From Pseudoscleropodium purum (lineage: Eukaryota; Streptophyta; Bryopsida; Hypnales; Brachytheciaceae): a stretch of 64,000 nucleotides of DNA. The stretch is taken from positions 12,082,173 through 12,146,172 of the forward strand of contig OZ017798.1 in NCBI GenBank assembly GCA_963969395.1. The letters are read 5' to 3'. A model generated the notes under the pieces. The model was not told the DNA's origin, did no database searches, and saw only the letters and a program-made list of their open reading frames with translations. Position 1 is the stretch's first letter. Each line of letters starts with the position of its first letter. This document shows, one piece after another, positions 49,019-62,000 of the stretch. The position numbers were made by a program, and so were the translations under genes.

Positions 49019-49173
49019 GGTAAGTAAGTACATTGTGGGCCAAATGAGAGTAAACTCATTGTAGGCAAAATCATATTAGAGGTGTACATTTCAAAACTTG
49101 AATGTACACTACGATTACAATTTTGTTCACAATGGGCTTATTCCCACTTGTGATTGTAATGAGCTTATTTACC
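49019..49173. mobile_element. Foldback MITE, family with TACATTCAAGTTTTGAAATGTA core
   Basis: The left end GGTAAGTAAGTACATTGTGG pairs imperfectly with the right end (complement GGTAAATAAGCTCATTACAA). The centre is the hairpin 'gtgtacatttcaaaacttga' followed by 'atgtacac'. The same core and flanking 'cccattgtg' blocks occur in the element at 63839-63991. It is 155 bp with no coding capacity. Confidence 0.65.
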
Positions 49174-50241
49174 TCACTTGCTTGCTACAATTCATTTGAA
49201 TTTAGGACGTAAAAATTTGTGTCAAGAGTTTGCAACTTCACTTTTGACAAAAAAATCTATTTTTCTATACTACAAGACTAACTCTAATATACACTCTTTT
49301 TGAATTAATTTTGAGAGATTTGAATCCTTTTTAAAAGACGATGGAGAGATATAAAATATAATATAGGTATTTAAGTATTATTTAACTTACACATGAATTG
49401 CTTTCATAGTTGTTAAGGATTTATTTGTTGAAAGGTGATATTTTACTATTGGTATTTGGTAAAAGTAGGATTTCAACAAACAAAATACCAATTTAACCAA
49501 TAGTAAACCTTAGCTTAATGTCTAAATTTATATTTTACATTCTAAAATTTTAGAAAGATCTTATTTTTTTAACCCCTTATAGACCAAGAATTCAAATTTT
49601 GAACAACAAATGAACACAAACATCTTCCAAGTACACATAATCTTTTCTTTTCATCTATCTAATTGTTTGAAGACTCTTTATGGTAATTATCTAGCATTTG
49701 CCTTTTATACATTTTGAAGACTTCATCTTGCAAATACTTTGTATTTCAAAGGGGTCAAGTGTGTTTCACCTCAAAAAAAAAAATTTCCATTATAAAAAAA
49801 TACTCTTGAAAATATATTAATTTCTTTTAAATTCACAATTTAATATAATTAATTTTGAAATAATAGAAAAACCCTTGCAAAAATTACAAATATTTAATTT
49901 GTTATTAATTTTTTTTAAATTCTCTATACTTAGTTTTAAAATTCATTGACAAATATATTAATAAGTTCAATAATAGATCCAATCTATCATATGCATATGA
50001 TCTATGGATTTCATTTTCTAACTAAAATTGATCATAGTCTTAAATTGCATTTTAAACCACATTTTTATGATTTTGTAAAATTTAGACTACCCCCTTGTCT
50101 ATGAAGAATAAGTATTGTATTCTTAAACTAGTTCAAAAACCATCCTTGTAGAAAAATGTATTGTCTTACATGGCATTATATAAATTGTTGTTGATCAAAT
50201 GGCTAAAAAATGTGGTGTTGAATTTGTAAGAGTGATACAAT

Positions 50242-50457
50242 CACTAGAAGAAACCCGTGTCTATGTTGACGGATTTTTTTAGACATCTAATTTAACAAGC
50301 TCTGTTTTTATGTCAACAATTACATTCACCATAATATGAAGATGTTACAGTGGACGTAATTGTTGACATAAAAGCATAGCTTGTTATATTAAATGTCTAG
50401 AAAAATCCATCAACTTAGACACACAAAAATCCAAAAAAACACAAGCTCCTTCTAGTG
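50242..50457. mobile_element. CACTA-type MITE with intact ends and target duplication
   Basis: Begins CACTAGAAGAAACCCGTGTC and ends CTTCTAGTG, flanked on both sides by AAT. A three-base target duplication plus CACTA ends is diagnostic for the CACTA (En/Spm) superfamily. The arms pair along most of the 216 bp ('ttgacggatttttttagaca', 'atttaacaagct', 'ttttatgtcaacaattac'). No transposase is encoded. Confidence 0.85.
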
Positions 50458-53400
50458 AATGATATATACACCATTATTTAAAAAATTTGTACTATTATGA
50501 ATTACACATCATGTTTCAATTTTTTTTTAACTTGGATCTAAATTTTGGAATGTTTTTAATGCGTATTGGTATTGATAGGTAGACCATTAATTAAAGTTGA
50601 ACATGTTGATTTAAGAGCATTGCAATAGTGCTTCCATCATTTATTTACATAATTAAAATTTATTTGTCATTAACTAGTTCCTAGGGTTCTATTAGAAAAC
50701 TTGTTTTTAGAGACTATCTATTGAAAAGAAGCAGTACATGCCCCCCCCTCCAAGAGACTCCTATGCTATTGATGTATTCCACAAAAAAAGGGGGACCCTA
50801 CTTGTTGTCGATGGGTCCAAAAATCTTAGACTATTGATTACACTGAGACCGTTAATCTTAGACCGTTAATCAATTAGTTTTTTTTGACTTAGGATGTAAA
50901 TACTAAATATTGAATATGTATATAGATACGGATATGGGATATGGGATTTTGAATTGTTCCATATTGATTGTCAAGTTAATTGGGTTGTCAAAATTACAAG
51001 TAAAGGGGGGGGGAGGGAGGAGAGAGAATTAGTTTTAATTAATTGATTAATTTTTAAACTTGGAGAGGGGGGGAATTTATAATTTTTTTTTAGCGCATAG
51101 TGACATAGTTTGTGCACTTAGAAGAAGCAATACTATCCCATATTTGTAACTTGTTTCTAGATACTAATCAAGCAACTATGGCTACTTGACACAATCTTTG
51201 TATAAAAAAATTTTAAGTGAGAATGACAATCTTTGCTAAGAGTGACAATCTTGATTAATCTTTTACAAGACTTTAATTATCTCTATTTGAAGATTGTTGG
51301 ATCCAATTCTCTTGAATATTCATCCTTCAAGAGATTTTTACATTTGATTTAAATTTGGTTAAGTTATTCAATAGAAGGGTGAAGCTTGTTTAATCCTTTT
51401 CATTAACCTTTGAGGTTTTGTAGCTAAAATAAGGGTATTGATAGAGATGTGGAGGTTAAAAAATATATAGTAGTAACTAATCATTTTTGGCACCTTGTGC
51501 TAAATATTTAATAAAATTTAATTTTTCAACTTTTACAATTAGAAATTAACTACACAAATTTTCGTAGTTCTAGATGCTGATTGAATACAACATTGGGTAT
51601 TTAGGTCCGAAAGCATCTTATTACAGCAATGAGCATGTAGTTGAGAAAGACAAGTTCTTTATACAAATTGGATGGTAGGACCTAAAACAACCTATGTGGG
51701 ATATGTATATAGGTAGGATTAGTAAGATTTCTACTTTGAACACAATTACTACTTTGAACACAATTACTACTTTTTGACAATGAGATGTGAAGCTCCCATC
51801 TTCAAATTATCCCATATCCTTTGAGGATTCAAGAGAGACAATGGATTTTATTATAAAAACAACCTCTATATCCGTCATTTCTCCTAATTTTCAATGATGC
51901 AATTGCTTCATCTTTCCATCTGAAAAGGTCTTGATGATAGATAATCTTTGAACATTACATTAAACCTTCTTACTAAGATTAGATATTTTCTTTTAAAACA
52001 GCTTGGTCACTTAAATTCTTGTTGAAAATTGGCAAAATCTCGAACCCTACAAACTCATATTTTCATTGATATTGGCAATCGGCGTTGTCAACTTTTAAGA
52101 ATTTTGATAATTATCATCATAATTTTCTAAATTACTATATCTTTGAGAAATAATTAATTTTTGCTAAAATTGTAGAGGTACTATAGTAATCAATCAATAA
52201 ATAGGGGCTCATGTGGCAAAGGTATAGAAATGTGTCTTCTTTGAGATAAGATAAGAGGGGGGCTCTTCTTCTTCTTTTTTCTTCAAAGTGTGTTTTGAGG
52301 TGTATGTCAATCCAAATCATAGAAAACTTGTTCTCATTCTTGTGAGGTTTTTAGAAAGTTATTACACCATTTATTTGGAGTTGGTATGGACGGAAAGGTT
52401 TTGCTTGTTGAGGTGAAGAAAGGTTAGCTACTACTCGATTTAAAGGCATAAACTTCGAGTGTTTATAGATAATTGATTAGAGGATACTTAGTTTTGAAAT
52501 TTATAGAATTTATAGATGATAATGTTGGATTCCTAAAAATCTATTATACACTATATTTAGAATTAGTATGTAAACTCAAAGTACTTCAAAATGAAGAAGT
52601 GTGGGGCTATCACTAATTTCAAAATGCCAACTTTAGTAAGACATACAAAATGATTTATAAAAAATTTGAATTTGAAATTTAATAAAGTTATGGAAAATAT
52701 AGTTAGATTTCCAAAAAGTTATGTCATATTGTATTTGAAGTTTTTATGCAACGTCAACATGCTTGGGAACAATTCTGAAAGTGTTGGGTTGCCACCAAAT
52801 CTAGAAGTGCCAACTTTAAAGGGTGATAAATAAAGAACCATAAGAGTTTTGAGGTTGCAATGTCAAAGATTTGTGTACAATGTTATTAGTTTTTCCAAAA
52901 GCTACAATGCACTTGATTTGGAGTTTTTATGTAGTTGTCACACCCATTTGAATATTAGTTGTGTGAAAATGGAGTGGCACAAGATTTAGGTATTTATATG
53001 GCTCTTATGCTCAAGACCCAATCTAATTATAGTTTTTTGAATAGAGAAGGTTTGTCTTAGAAAATGCAACTAGATTAGGTTGGAAGCGTAAGAAATCTAT
53101 TGTTTTCAAGGCAAAAGCTGTCTACCAAACAATGGGACTTTTAATTTCTATTTCCACATATTCAAAGGCAATCAAAGATCCTATAAGTTGCAATATTCTA
53201 ATAATATCATGGGTAACGTTTTAATTCCAAATATACAATCATTGTCAAACTTGGGCATGTGACTCATTCGGTACTTGTGAATTGATCTTTTTAGTATCTT
53301 TGTCCTTGAAGATCAAGTCAACTACCTTTATCTACATCGACAAAACAAAAGTTTATGGCTATGTAGAGTCCCAATCCTCCCCCCTCTTCCTTACTCAAAT

Positions 53401-55229
53401 CTAAACTTTGAAATAAAGAAGCAAGTTGGAAAATTCTAAAGACGGGTACTCAAATGCTAGTGTTTCTCAACCACAAAGAAACATGAGGAGTCAATAAAAA
53501 CAAATAAATGTGCTCAAAATGAATACCTACAATTGAGAGGTCCCTTCACCCTTTTTCTTGTCAACAACTTTTTTTTAATGGTATCTTTATTGTGTAATCA
53601 AATTCCACTATTGAAAAACATAAGAGATCTTTTCAGACCACTTTACCACATTTTTTGCAATATTAAGTTGAATAAAGTTGATGTTCAACTAACAACAATG
53701 GCTTCCAATCTTGCATCAATAATCAAAGGTCTATAATAGTTTATATTTGGATTATTTTGCACCAATAATTTAGCTTCCATAGATACCAATGTAGCTTATT
53801 AGAAACTAAATAAGCAACTAGTTCTAAGTATGAGTGAAGTCAAAGTTATAAACACCAAGTAATAGAAGATATTTAGATGGTACCTAGTAGGAGCATCAAC
53901 CCTTGCTAGAAATCATCTATAGAAGAAAAAAATGCATTTTGTCATTTACAGACGTTTTATGAAAGGAAGAGAGTGACAACACTAAATTAGTAAATTATAA
54001 TGAATGCCACTACTACATATATTTGGCATTTTGATCAAATGTACATACTAAAGGAGCATACGTATACTAGAGTAAGAAATTAGATTCATTGCATTGCATC
54101 CCATTTCTACTATAGAAAAAAGTAACAATGTAGAGGCAAAAATTATAAATTTCAATTATCAAGTAACATATACTGTCTAGAAAGAGTCAATTGTATAACC
54201 ACAACAACATCATTTATTGTCAATTACAAATCTAGGCTAGGAAAAATCTATCCACAATGAAACATTAAACACAGTGAAGAATTGCATTTGCATTATTAAA
54301 TGGGTCCATCTATTTGTAGCCCTTGGTCTTTTAGATTGTAGATTTCTTTGTTAGGCATACTAAATTCAATACACTTGTGAATCCTTTGATTACAAAAATA
54401 TCTCAAGTTTTAAGATGTAGTCTTTTAAAGCAAATTTTCTACTAGTGAGGAATAAAAAATTATATGACTTTTTGTAATATTATTGTTATTTCTATATTAG
54501 TAAGATAGTTGGTAAAGTTGAAAAAGTCAAAATAATTTAATGAGACCATAAGTGTTTTCATAAACTTAACTATAAACATTCAAAAAAATTAATTATTTAA
54601 TAACTTATTCACATTTATACTACATAGGATTTCATTATATTATATTTTTATTGAAATTTTCCTTCAAATACTTTTTTTTGATAATTATTTAACCAAATTA
54701 TATTATTTATTCATTATGACTTGATGAAATTTAAGTGTAATTATATGAAAATTCTTGGTTCTCTTTAAAATTGTTAAATAAATGTTAATTTGATTCAAAA
54801 GTATTATTTACCTAAACTAATGCACATTAGAGATGATTTAAGTGATGTCATTTAGAATATCTTGTTATTGCTCCATAATGAGAAAAAAATTACAAAGTCG
54901 ACTATTTTTTTTGAAATTGAAACTTTCAATTTTTTTTCATTTAGCTAGTTAATACTTACTAAAAAATTTAGATTTAGTACCAAAAAACATTAGACTCGTT
55001 GTAGTTATACATCATTGAGTGTAATTTATACTTAATATTTAGATTTTGAGTTCAAACAATGGTAAATATAACATTGGATTTTGCCTACAAAATCTCTAAT
55101 AATATCAATCTATTCAAAAATAATGATTGCAATATTATTTGGTATATACCAATCTGTTAAGTATCATACCCTTTTCAAATTTGAAGAAATCAAAAGTTGT
55201 AAACATAATAAGTTTACATACTGAAATCC

Positions 55230-55282
<53 letters not shown>

Positions 55283-56067
55283 GGTTCCACAATATACTAA
55301 AAAATTATAAAATATTATTACAAATTTATTATTGCTGCAATATCTATTTTTTATTAGTAAATTAAAAACTTGATAATGTGACCTAGTTTTTCAGCTAATT
55401 TATAAATTTGAATAAGTTATTTTATACAATTTGATAACAATAACTTTAAATTATTAAACAACAATTGCTTGTAAAACCACTTATATATCAATTAAGTGAT
55501 GTCAATTCATTTTACAGCAAGAATCTTTTTATTCAAAGTTTTCACAAGGTTTTTATTTATTCAAAACATGTTCTTTGCAATTTGTTTCAACAATCTAATA
55601 CTATATTTCAACTAAAACCTACTACATTTCCACAATATGAAAAATTTTGCAATTGAAATTCCACTAATTTTTTGGTACATTGTATCTTATTTCATGAATA
55701 TATTGAAAACTACTTTGATTTCAATTTCAAAAAATCACAAATCTACCATCTAGCTAGCATCTATATTTTTTGATGCAAATCAATTAATAACAACTCTAAA
55801 TTTGACTTTGAACAGTACCTTCTACCACAACATTATTTTATAGAAGACAAATTTACTAGTGTTTGAATTCAAAGCAATGTAACTCATTAACATGTGTTTG
55901 CTTGTTCTTGCGACATATTGTTATATTGGAGAGGTGGTGTGGGCTTCTTTTTATGCATTTACTCTTGATAGTTCTTTCCTTTCATGTACCAATACTTGTT
56001 TTGCTCTTTCTAAAGCAAACTTATCCCAAGATGACATTTCATCTTCAAATGAAAGAAGCTTGTGAAT
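50458..56067. other. Gene-free AT-rich DNA
   Basis: No coding sequence recognised. G or C runs occur at 50742-50749, 51005-51014 and 51066-51073. Open frames are short and random-looking. The stretch ends at the last exon of the MYCBPAP-like gene; its 3' untranslated region presumably lies just below 56068. Confidence 0.45.
55232..55279. repeat. (TA)n microsatellite
   Basis: Uninterrupted TA repeat of about 24 units. Confidence 0.95.
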
Positions 56068-59000
56068 TCAATCATTGATTAATTCACAAAGATGATGATG
56101 TTCTTTTTGAATTTGAGCTTCATAATCACTGAGGCCAACTCGCATAAACATGTGCATTTCTGTGCAAATGTGAAGCCATTTGAAGCACATCTCCAACATC
56201 TCTTGGTTACCAAATCTTGAGTCAAGACTAATCTCATTCAAAGGTGGATTTTCTAATCTTATTTGTTCCAACAACATCTCCATCATCTAGAAAAAAAATA
56301 AATCAATTTTATCCATAACCATTTGATGCATACTTGAATTTTAGGGAAAAAGATTTGAAGGTAAATGTCAATGATTCAAAAAAAAAAAAAATGATTTAAT
56401 TGTTATTGTACCTGCACATTGAGTCAAGTCTTTCTACCTTTCTACATCTACAACCAACATAATTATAACACATTTTCAAGTGACACATGGCATTATAAGA
56501 ACTTCATGTTTTAGGTATGGATTTTAGATGACATTCAATGTAATGATCTATGTTTTTATGTTAGCAACAACATCCAACGTTAAGTGTTATTGTTGACATA
56601 AAAACATAAGTTGTTACATTGAATGTTACCTAAAATTTGTCACCTAAAACTCAAATTTCTTTTAGTGTGAGTACTTACTTCTACCTCAGCAGCTTCGGGA
56701 TTTTCTTTCATTCTTGCAGTAGCTTCAGCTTCTTTCTCCAACCGTTGTTGCTCGTACTTTTTGTAATAATTATTCATCAAAATCTCAGCGAGAGGTCGAC
56801 CAAACTCTAGAGGTATGCCTTCCACCACGTCTCCCGTGTAATCGGTGACTCCTTTCAACAGCTTGTACATAGCAGCATGAAGTAACATCGTTTGTCGAGG
56901 TGGAATTTGGACCAATTCTTTCAAAATTACCAACTCCGATTGAAAATGTTGTTTGATCCTCTTGCTCATGGTGCTTTCTTCAATTCCTGTAAATTATTGA
57001 TTAATTAATTAACAAATAGTTAGTTGAATTAAATGACCACTATTTGTTTTTCCAATAAAAAAAATGTGTATTATTACATCACCCAGCATGAATGAAATCA
57101 ACAAAGATTGTTAGAAATAATATTCATTGAGAATTTCAGTACATTACTAGGCTTAAGGCTCCATAAACGAAATTTTGGAAATGATTTAATTTTTTTCAAA
57201 AACTATTAATAAAGCCTACTGGAATTTGCTCACAAATTCCACTACTATTTCTAATATTTAAAAACTAAACACTAAATGTCTTAAAACTCATAAAAATGAT
57301 TAAATGCAATGAAGTGTATACTACATTTTTATATTATGAAGGTCATAAAATATTGCACTACAAATCTCAACCCTAAACATTTAGACTTGAGGATTGTATA
57401 ATTTCCTTATACAAAACTAAGCAAAATGGCATGGTCATGGTATTGCGGACCCTCAACGCTTAGTCCCATGATTAGGAGATTGCACCTACTACTTGGAAGA
57501 CTAAGGAGATTTTGGCAAACTTAAAAAAAAAAAATTGGAAGTCCATTGAACGTACTTCCAAAAAAAATTTATAACCTTGATGTAGCTCCCGTAGAGGAGT
57601 AGAATCAGTGACAAAAAAAAGACATTATTTTCAAGCCTCTTCAAATTTGAAGTCTTACTAATCACATTTTAATTACTTACTACCTATTTTTTTGTGAAGG
57701 GCCTATGATCTAAATTATGGGGAGCCCCCATATTAGGACTATGCTAGCAAAACTAATACACAATCATACATTTGTTATTTCATCATTTTCAAATAGAAAA
57801 GGTACCTTTAATGATGCTTGAAATTGACCCCTCCCATATCCATGGAAGTTCTTCTAATGTCGACCCTTCTTCTTCTCGTAGTGGAATTGGTAGTATAGCT
57901 CGTGCAAGTGTCTTTCCCTTAGGAGGTGTCTTTTTTTCAATTGGTGGTGGTGGAGGCAGTGGCGAAGGTGGAGGTTGTTCCCATGCTTTTACAACAGTTG
58001 CAAATGCTTCAAGTTTTTGGTATGACGATGGAACGTAATACACACATGGTTCCATTGCAAGATTTTTTTGCAAAAAATTGAATGCCTTACTACTAAACAT
58101 GTAATCCCTCGCACATCGAACCTCTTCAATAGGACAAGAGGCCTTTGCAACTTGATTAAGGGTGTCCACAAAAAACTCATCAATATTGCTTATCATCTCT
58201 CGGAAATATAGTGCTTGTGATAGTTTCTTTTGCAACTTCCTAGATATCAAACCATCAATGCACTTATGTAAGTATTTTTCACAACACAAACTTGGAAATC
58301 AAACTAGTGGAGTGTTAGAATATGAGAATAAGGTAGAAGTACCTATTTCAACCAGCCCCTTGTAATTGCTTTGTAGGCTAACCTATTGTGGACAACAACT
58401 AATTGCAATAGTCATGGAAAAAAATTCTTGGTTTTTACCTTCTTTTCCACTCATCTCTCTTTCCTCTTGGCCTAAGAAGAAGTACCAAAGCTAACCACAA
58501 TAAGTAAGTTTATGAAATTGGAATGGATTCGAGTGCAAAATCCACTTTTATATTCAATAAAATGTTCATTTTTTTGGCATTCTTCTACAACCTTATTTTT
58601 ACACACATTGAAACTCAGTTTCCCATGACTTTCCCATATCATCTAATTTGAAATGCTTAAATTATCCAAAATAGGTACTTCTACCTTATATAGAATTTAT
58701 GAGCCCATGAGCTTAGCGGGAGTGTTTATATTATAGACACTTTCTATAGTTGTAGTTGTACATGTTAAAGGTACTTATGATATAGACTCTTTCAATATTA
58801 CAATGTACCAATATTATAGGTACATATGTTATAAACACCTTCAAATGATTGTATGTACATTCCTACAACTAGGTTCAAAGCTTGCCAATTCATGTCTCTA
58901 TGTTCACACGCTAACATCATTGAAGTTGATACAAATGGGATTTCAAAGTTTAATATCTAGAAGATGGTGAAAAAATAAGCTAGAGACAAAGCTCTAATTA

Positions 59001-62000
59001 TTCATAGGTCCAATTTGACTTTTTGCAAGAATAAAAATGAACTTTTTGTCCCTCGTGACAAGAGATTATATATGAAACATCTTCATAGTTTGAACAAACA
59101 AATTTTGACATGGAGAAATGAATGTTTGGTAGGCATACTCAAAATTGTCCTCGGAGAAAGCAACTCCTTTAAAATATATGGGATCTAATGTCCAAGGCAC
59201 ACGTAGTCGTGGGGCGATTTGTAAAATCCAACTCTCCAAAAATACACCGAGAATATCCGATTTGAAGTGGAAGGTAAATATTTTTGTTTCGTGGGATTGT
59301 ATGCTTCCTGATCCATTTAGTACACTAAATGCTTGACAATCCATGATGTAAGGACCTAATTAAGAAATGATGACAATTAACAATTATAAGCAATCAATAA
59401 ATTGATTAAAGACTTATTGATGGCACAACAATTTATAGCAACAATGTTAATGTGTAAGCTCAGAGACATGAGCCTTTGAGCTTTAAACCTAATAATTGTA
59501 GGTGTGTATCTACAACCATTTCAAGGTGTTTAGAGTACATGTACCTATAACATGGGTATATTGTTAGTAACATGAAAAGAATCTATAATATAGGTAATTA
59601 TAATATAGGGTCATGGATTGATAGATTCTATTCTTATAGTTCATACGTCACAAAACAAAAAAACAATTTGACAACCATTCCTTCTAGATGATGATATATG
59701 ATACGTAAATAGTTTCTTTGAAATAGGATGCATGTGCTATATAGCCTTGACAATTGTGAAATTCATTGTTGGAGATAATTAATGTTTTATATAATACAAG
59801 GTGGACAACTACTGGAAACTAGACCTTGAACATGAATTAATTAAGATTGAATCTATGTCTAATTGAATTAATTGGAGATTTGTGTGTGTGTGTGTATGTG
59901 TGTCTATATATATATATAAATCTTTTCTATACAAATCACTTCATTTAGCTTTCTATCTCATTTATGTCATTATTAGGATGACAACTACAATATGATTACC
60001 AATCATGGACCTTGTATCTCATTCATATTTTTACCATCATATTATAGCGACAAAAAAGAATATAAATATTATGTTTAATCCAATTTCTTTGCAAAAATAC
60101 TATTCAATATTGAAGTGTGCTCATTGGATGACTTTGATGCTTGTGAGCTCAAACCTAAATGAACTTTTGGAGTAGTAATCAAGGTCTCCATTGGTCTCCG
60201 TTCCCAAGTATAAAACAATACCGTCTCACCCACATTCTCCAATTGAACTGTTTTAGTACTTTGATCTCCTAGAGAATTGATTCACAATAAAGAATTCCAA
60301 ATCTAACTAAGATTATTACATCAATCAACATTCAAATAGAATAATTCATCCTAAGGTAAATTAGACCTAAAAAAATTCAAATTTTTTTGTATGACCAATG
60401 AAGCTAGTGTGTGTGAGCTTAAAATTGTGAGCCTATGAGCCTTCAACCTATGTGTAAATAGGTAACATACAACCATTGAAGATGCCTACAATATACATAC
60501 CTATAACATAGGTATCATGTTTAATCACAGAAGGTGCTTGTAGTATACATATCTATAATATAGGTACTTTATAACCATAGAAGGTGCCTATAACATGTAT
60601 ACCGTACATTAGATTGTTTGTTTTATTTTATTTGTTTGATACGTTGAGATCTAACAAACCATAAGATATAGGTCACTCTTGTACATATCTATAATATAGA
60701 CAAGTATAATATAGGTACCCTGTAATTGTGAAAGACACCTATAACATAGGAGCTTGGGTTCATGGGCTCAAGATCCCAAGCTCACATGCTAACAACCTTC
60801 TTTGCATAATCAAATTTTTTTGAGGTTTTCCCTATATTGTAAGGTTAGTTGATTGAATTCCAATTCATGAATGTAAAATTGCCATTGGGTTTTGTTGAAA
60901 TAAAAAGTTGGTTTCTAGGTTCAATTATTTTCTTAGAATATTATTGATGAGACTCATTGTGCCTAGTTCTTATAGAATTATCTCACAAGTAGAAGCTTAG
61001 AATTAATTTGTAGATTCTTACCAACTTTATTGACAAAGAAATGGTAGGTCATATTAATCATAGCAGCTGGTCCTAGAATGCAAGTTGTAGGTTTCTACAC
61101 CAGATAAAGATTGAATTGAATTAATTATCAAAGTTTTCAAAATTAAATCAATTAACAACACTTTCATTGTGAAGCCATCACTTTTGTAGGAAAAATTTAT
61201 GAGTTTCACAAACACAATCTTCTTAAAAAGCATTTTAAGATGTTACATTTGATGTTGTTAAAATGAAAACAAGTGAATGATCGAAAAAATCTAACAAACA
61301 AAACATGGGGTTCTTATAGTGAAAAGAGATAAAATTAGCTATTGGATGTAGACAATCCCTAACCTTAGGTACATTTGACTCAATACAAATTGGTGGTAGT
61401 AGAGGTGGTTGTCGTCCAAGTGACTTCAAACGCTTTCCAAGGATCTAAAACTCAAAGCAATAAATTAACTTCAATAAAGTTGAAAGAATCTCATCCCTTC
61501 GCTAGTGGCAATAATTTTTTTTAAATGAATGTATCTATAATAGCTCAAATTACATCCACTTTTGGAGTAACGTTGGTACTAATATAATTTTGAGCTTTCA
61601 ATTGTGTAATTTAAAATTCCACTTCTATCCATATGAAGATTAATATTTTATCAAATTTATCATTTCAATGTTGATAATAGAAAATATAATCAACAATAAA
61701 TTAATTATGCAAGTACAAGTGTAGATATGGTGGCCAAGAAGAATTGGCCTTGTATGTTTTATTGAATACTTCCAAAGGTGCTTTACAAATAGAGTCTCAA
61801 ACATAGTCCAAGATCTTTTAAAAGAAATTGAAATGAAAGATGTACAAATACTTTAGGAGAAGACTATGAGTTTTTTCATAGAGTTTGCTTGCTTTTTCAC
61901 CTTGAAACTTGACTTCTAAGGTGTTTTGAAGCAAACAAAATTGGCTAGAATTACTAGATTTGATTGTTGCTATATTTTTAATACTTCACCTTTTCTTCAC

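Noticed and set aside
55232..55279. Long TA run as a possible origin or boundary element
   Set aside because: Simple microsatellite; nothing else around it supports a function.
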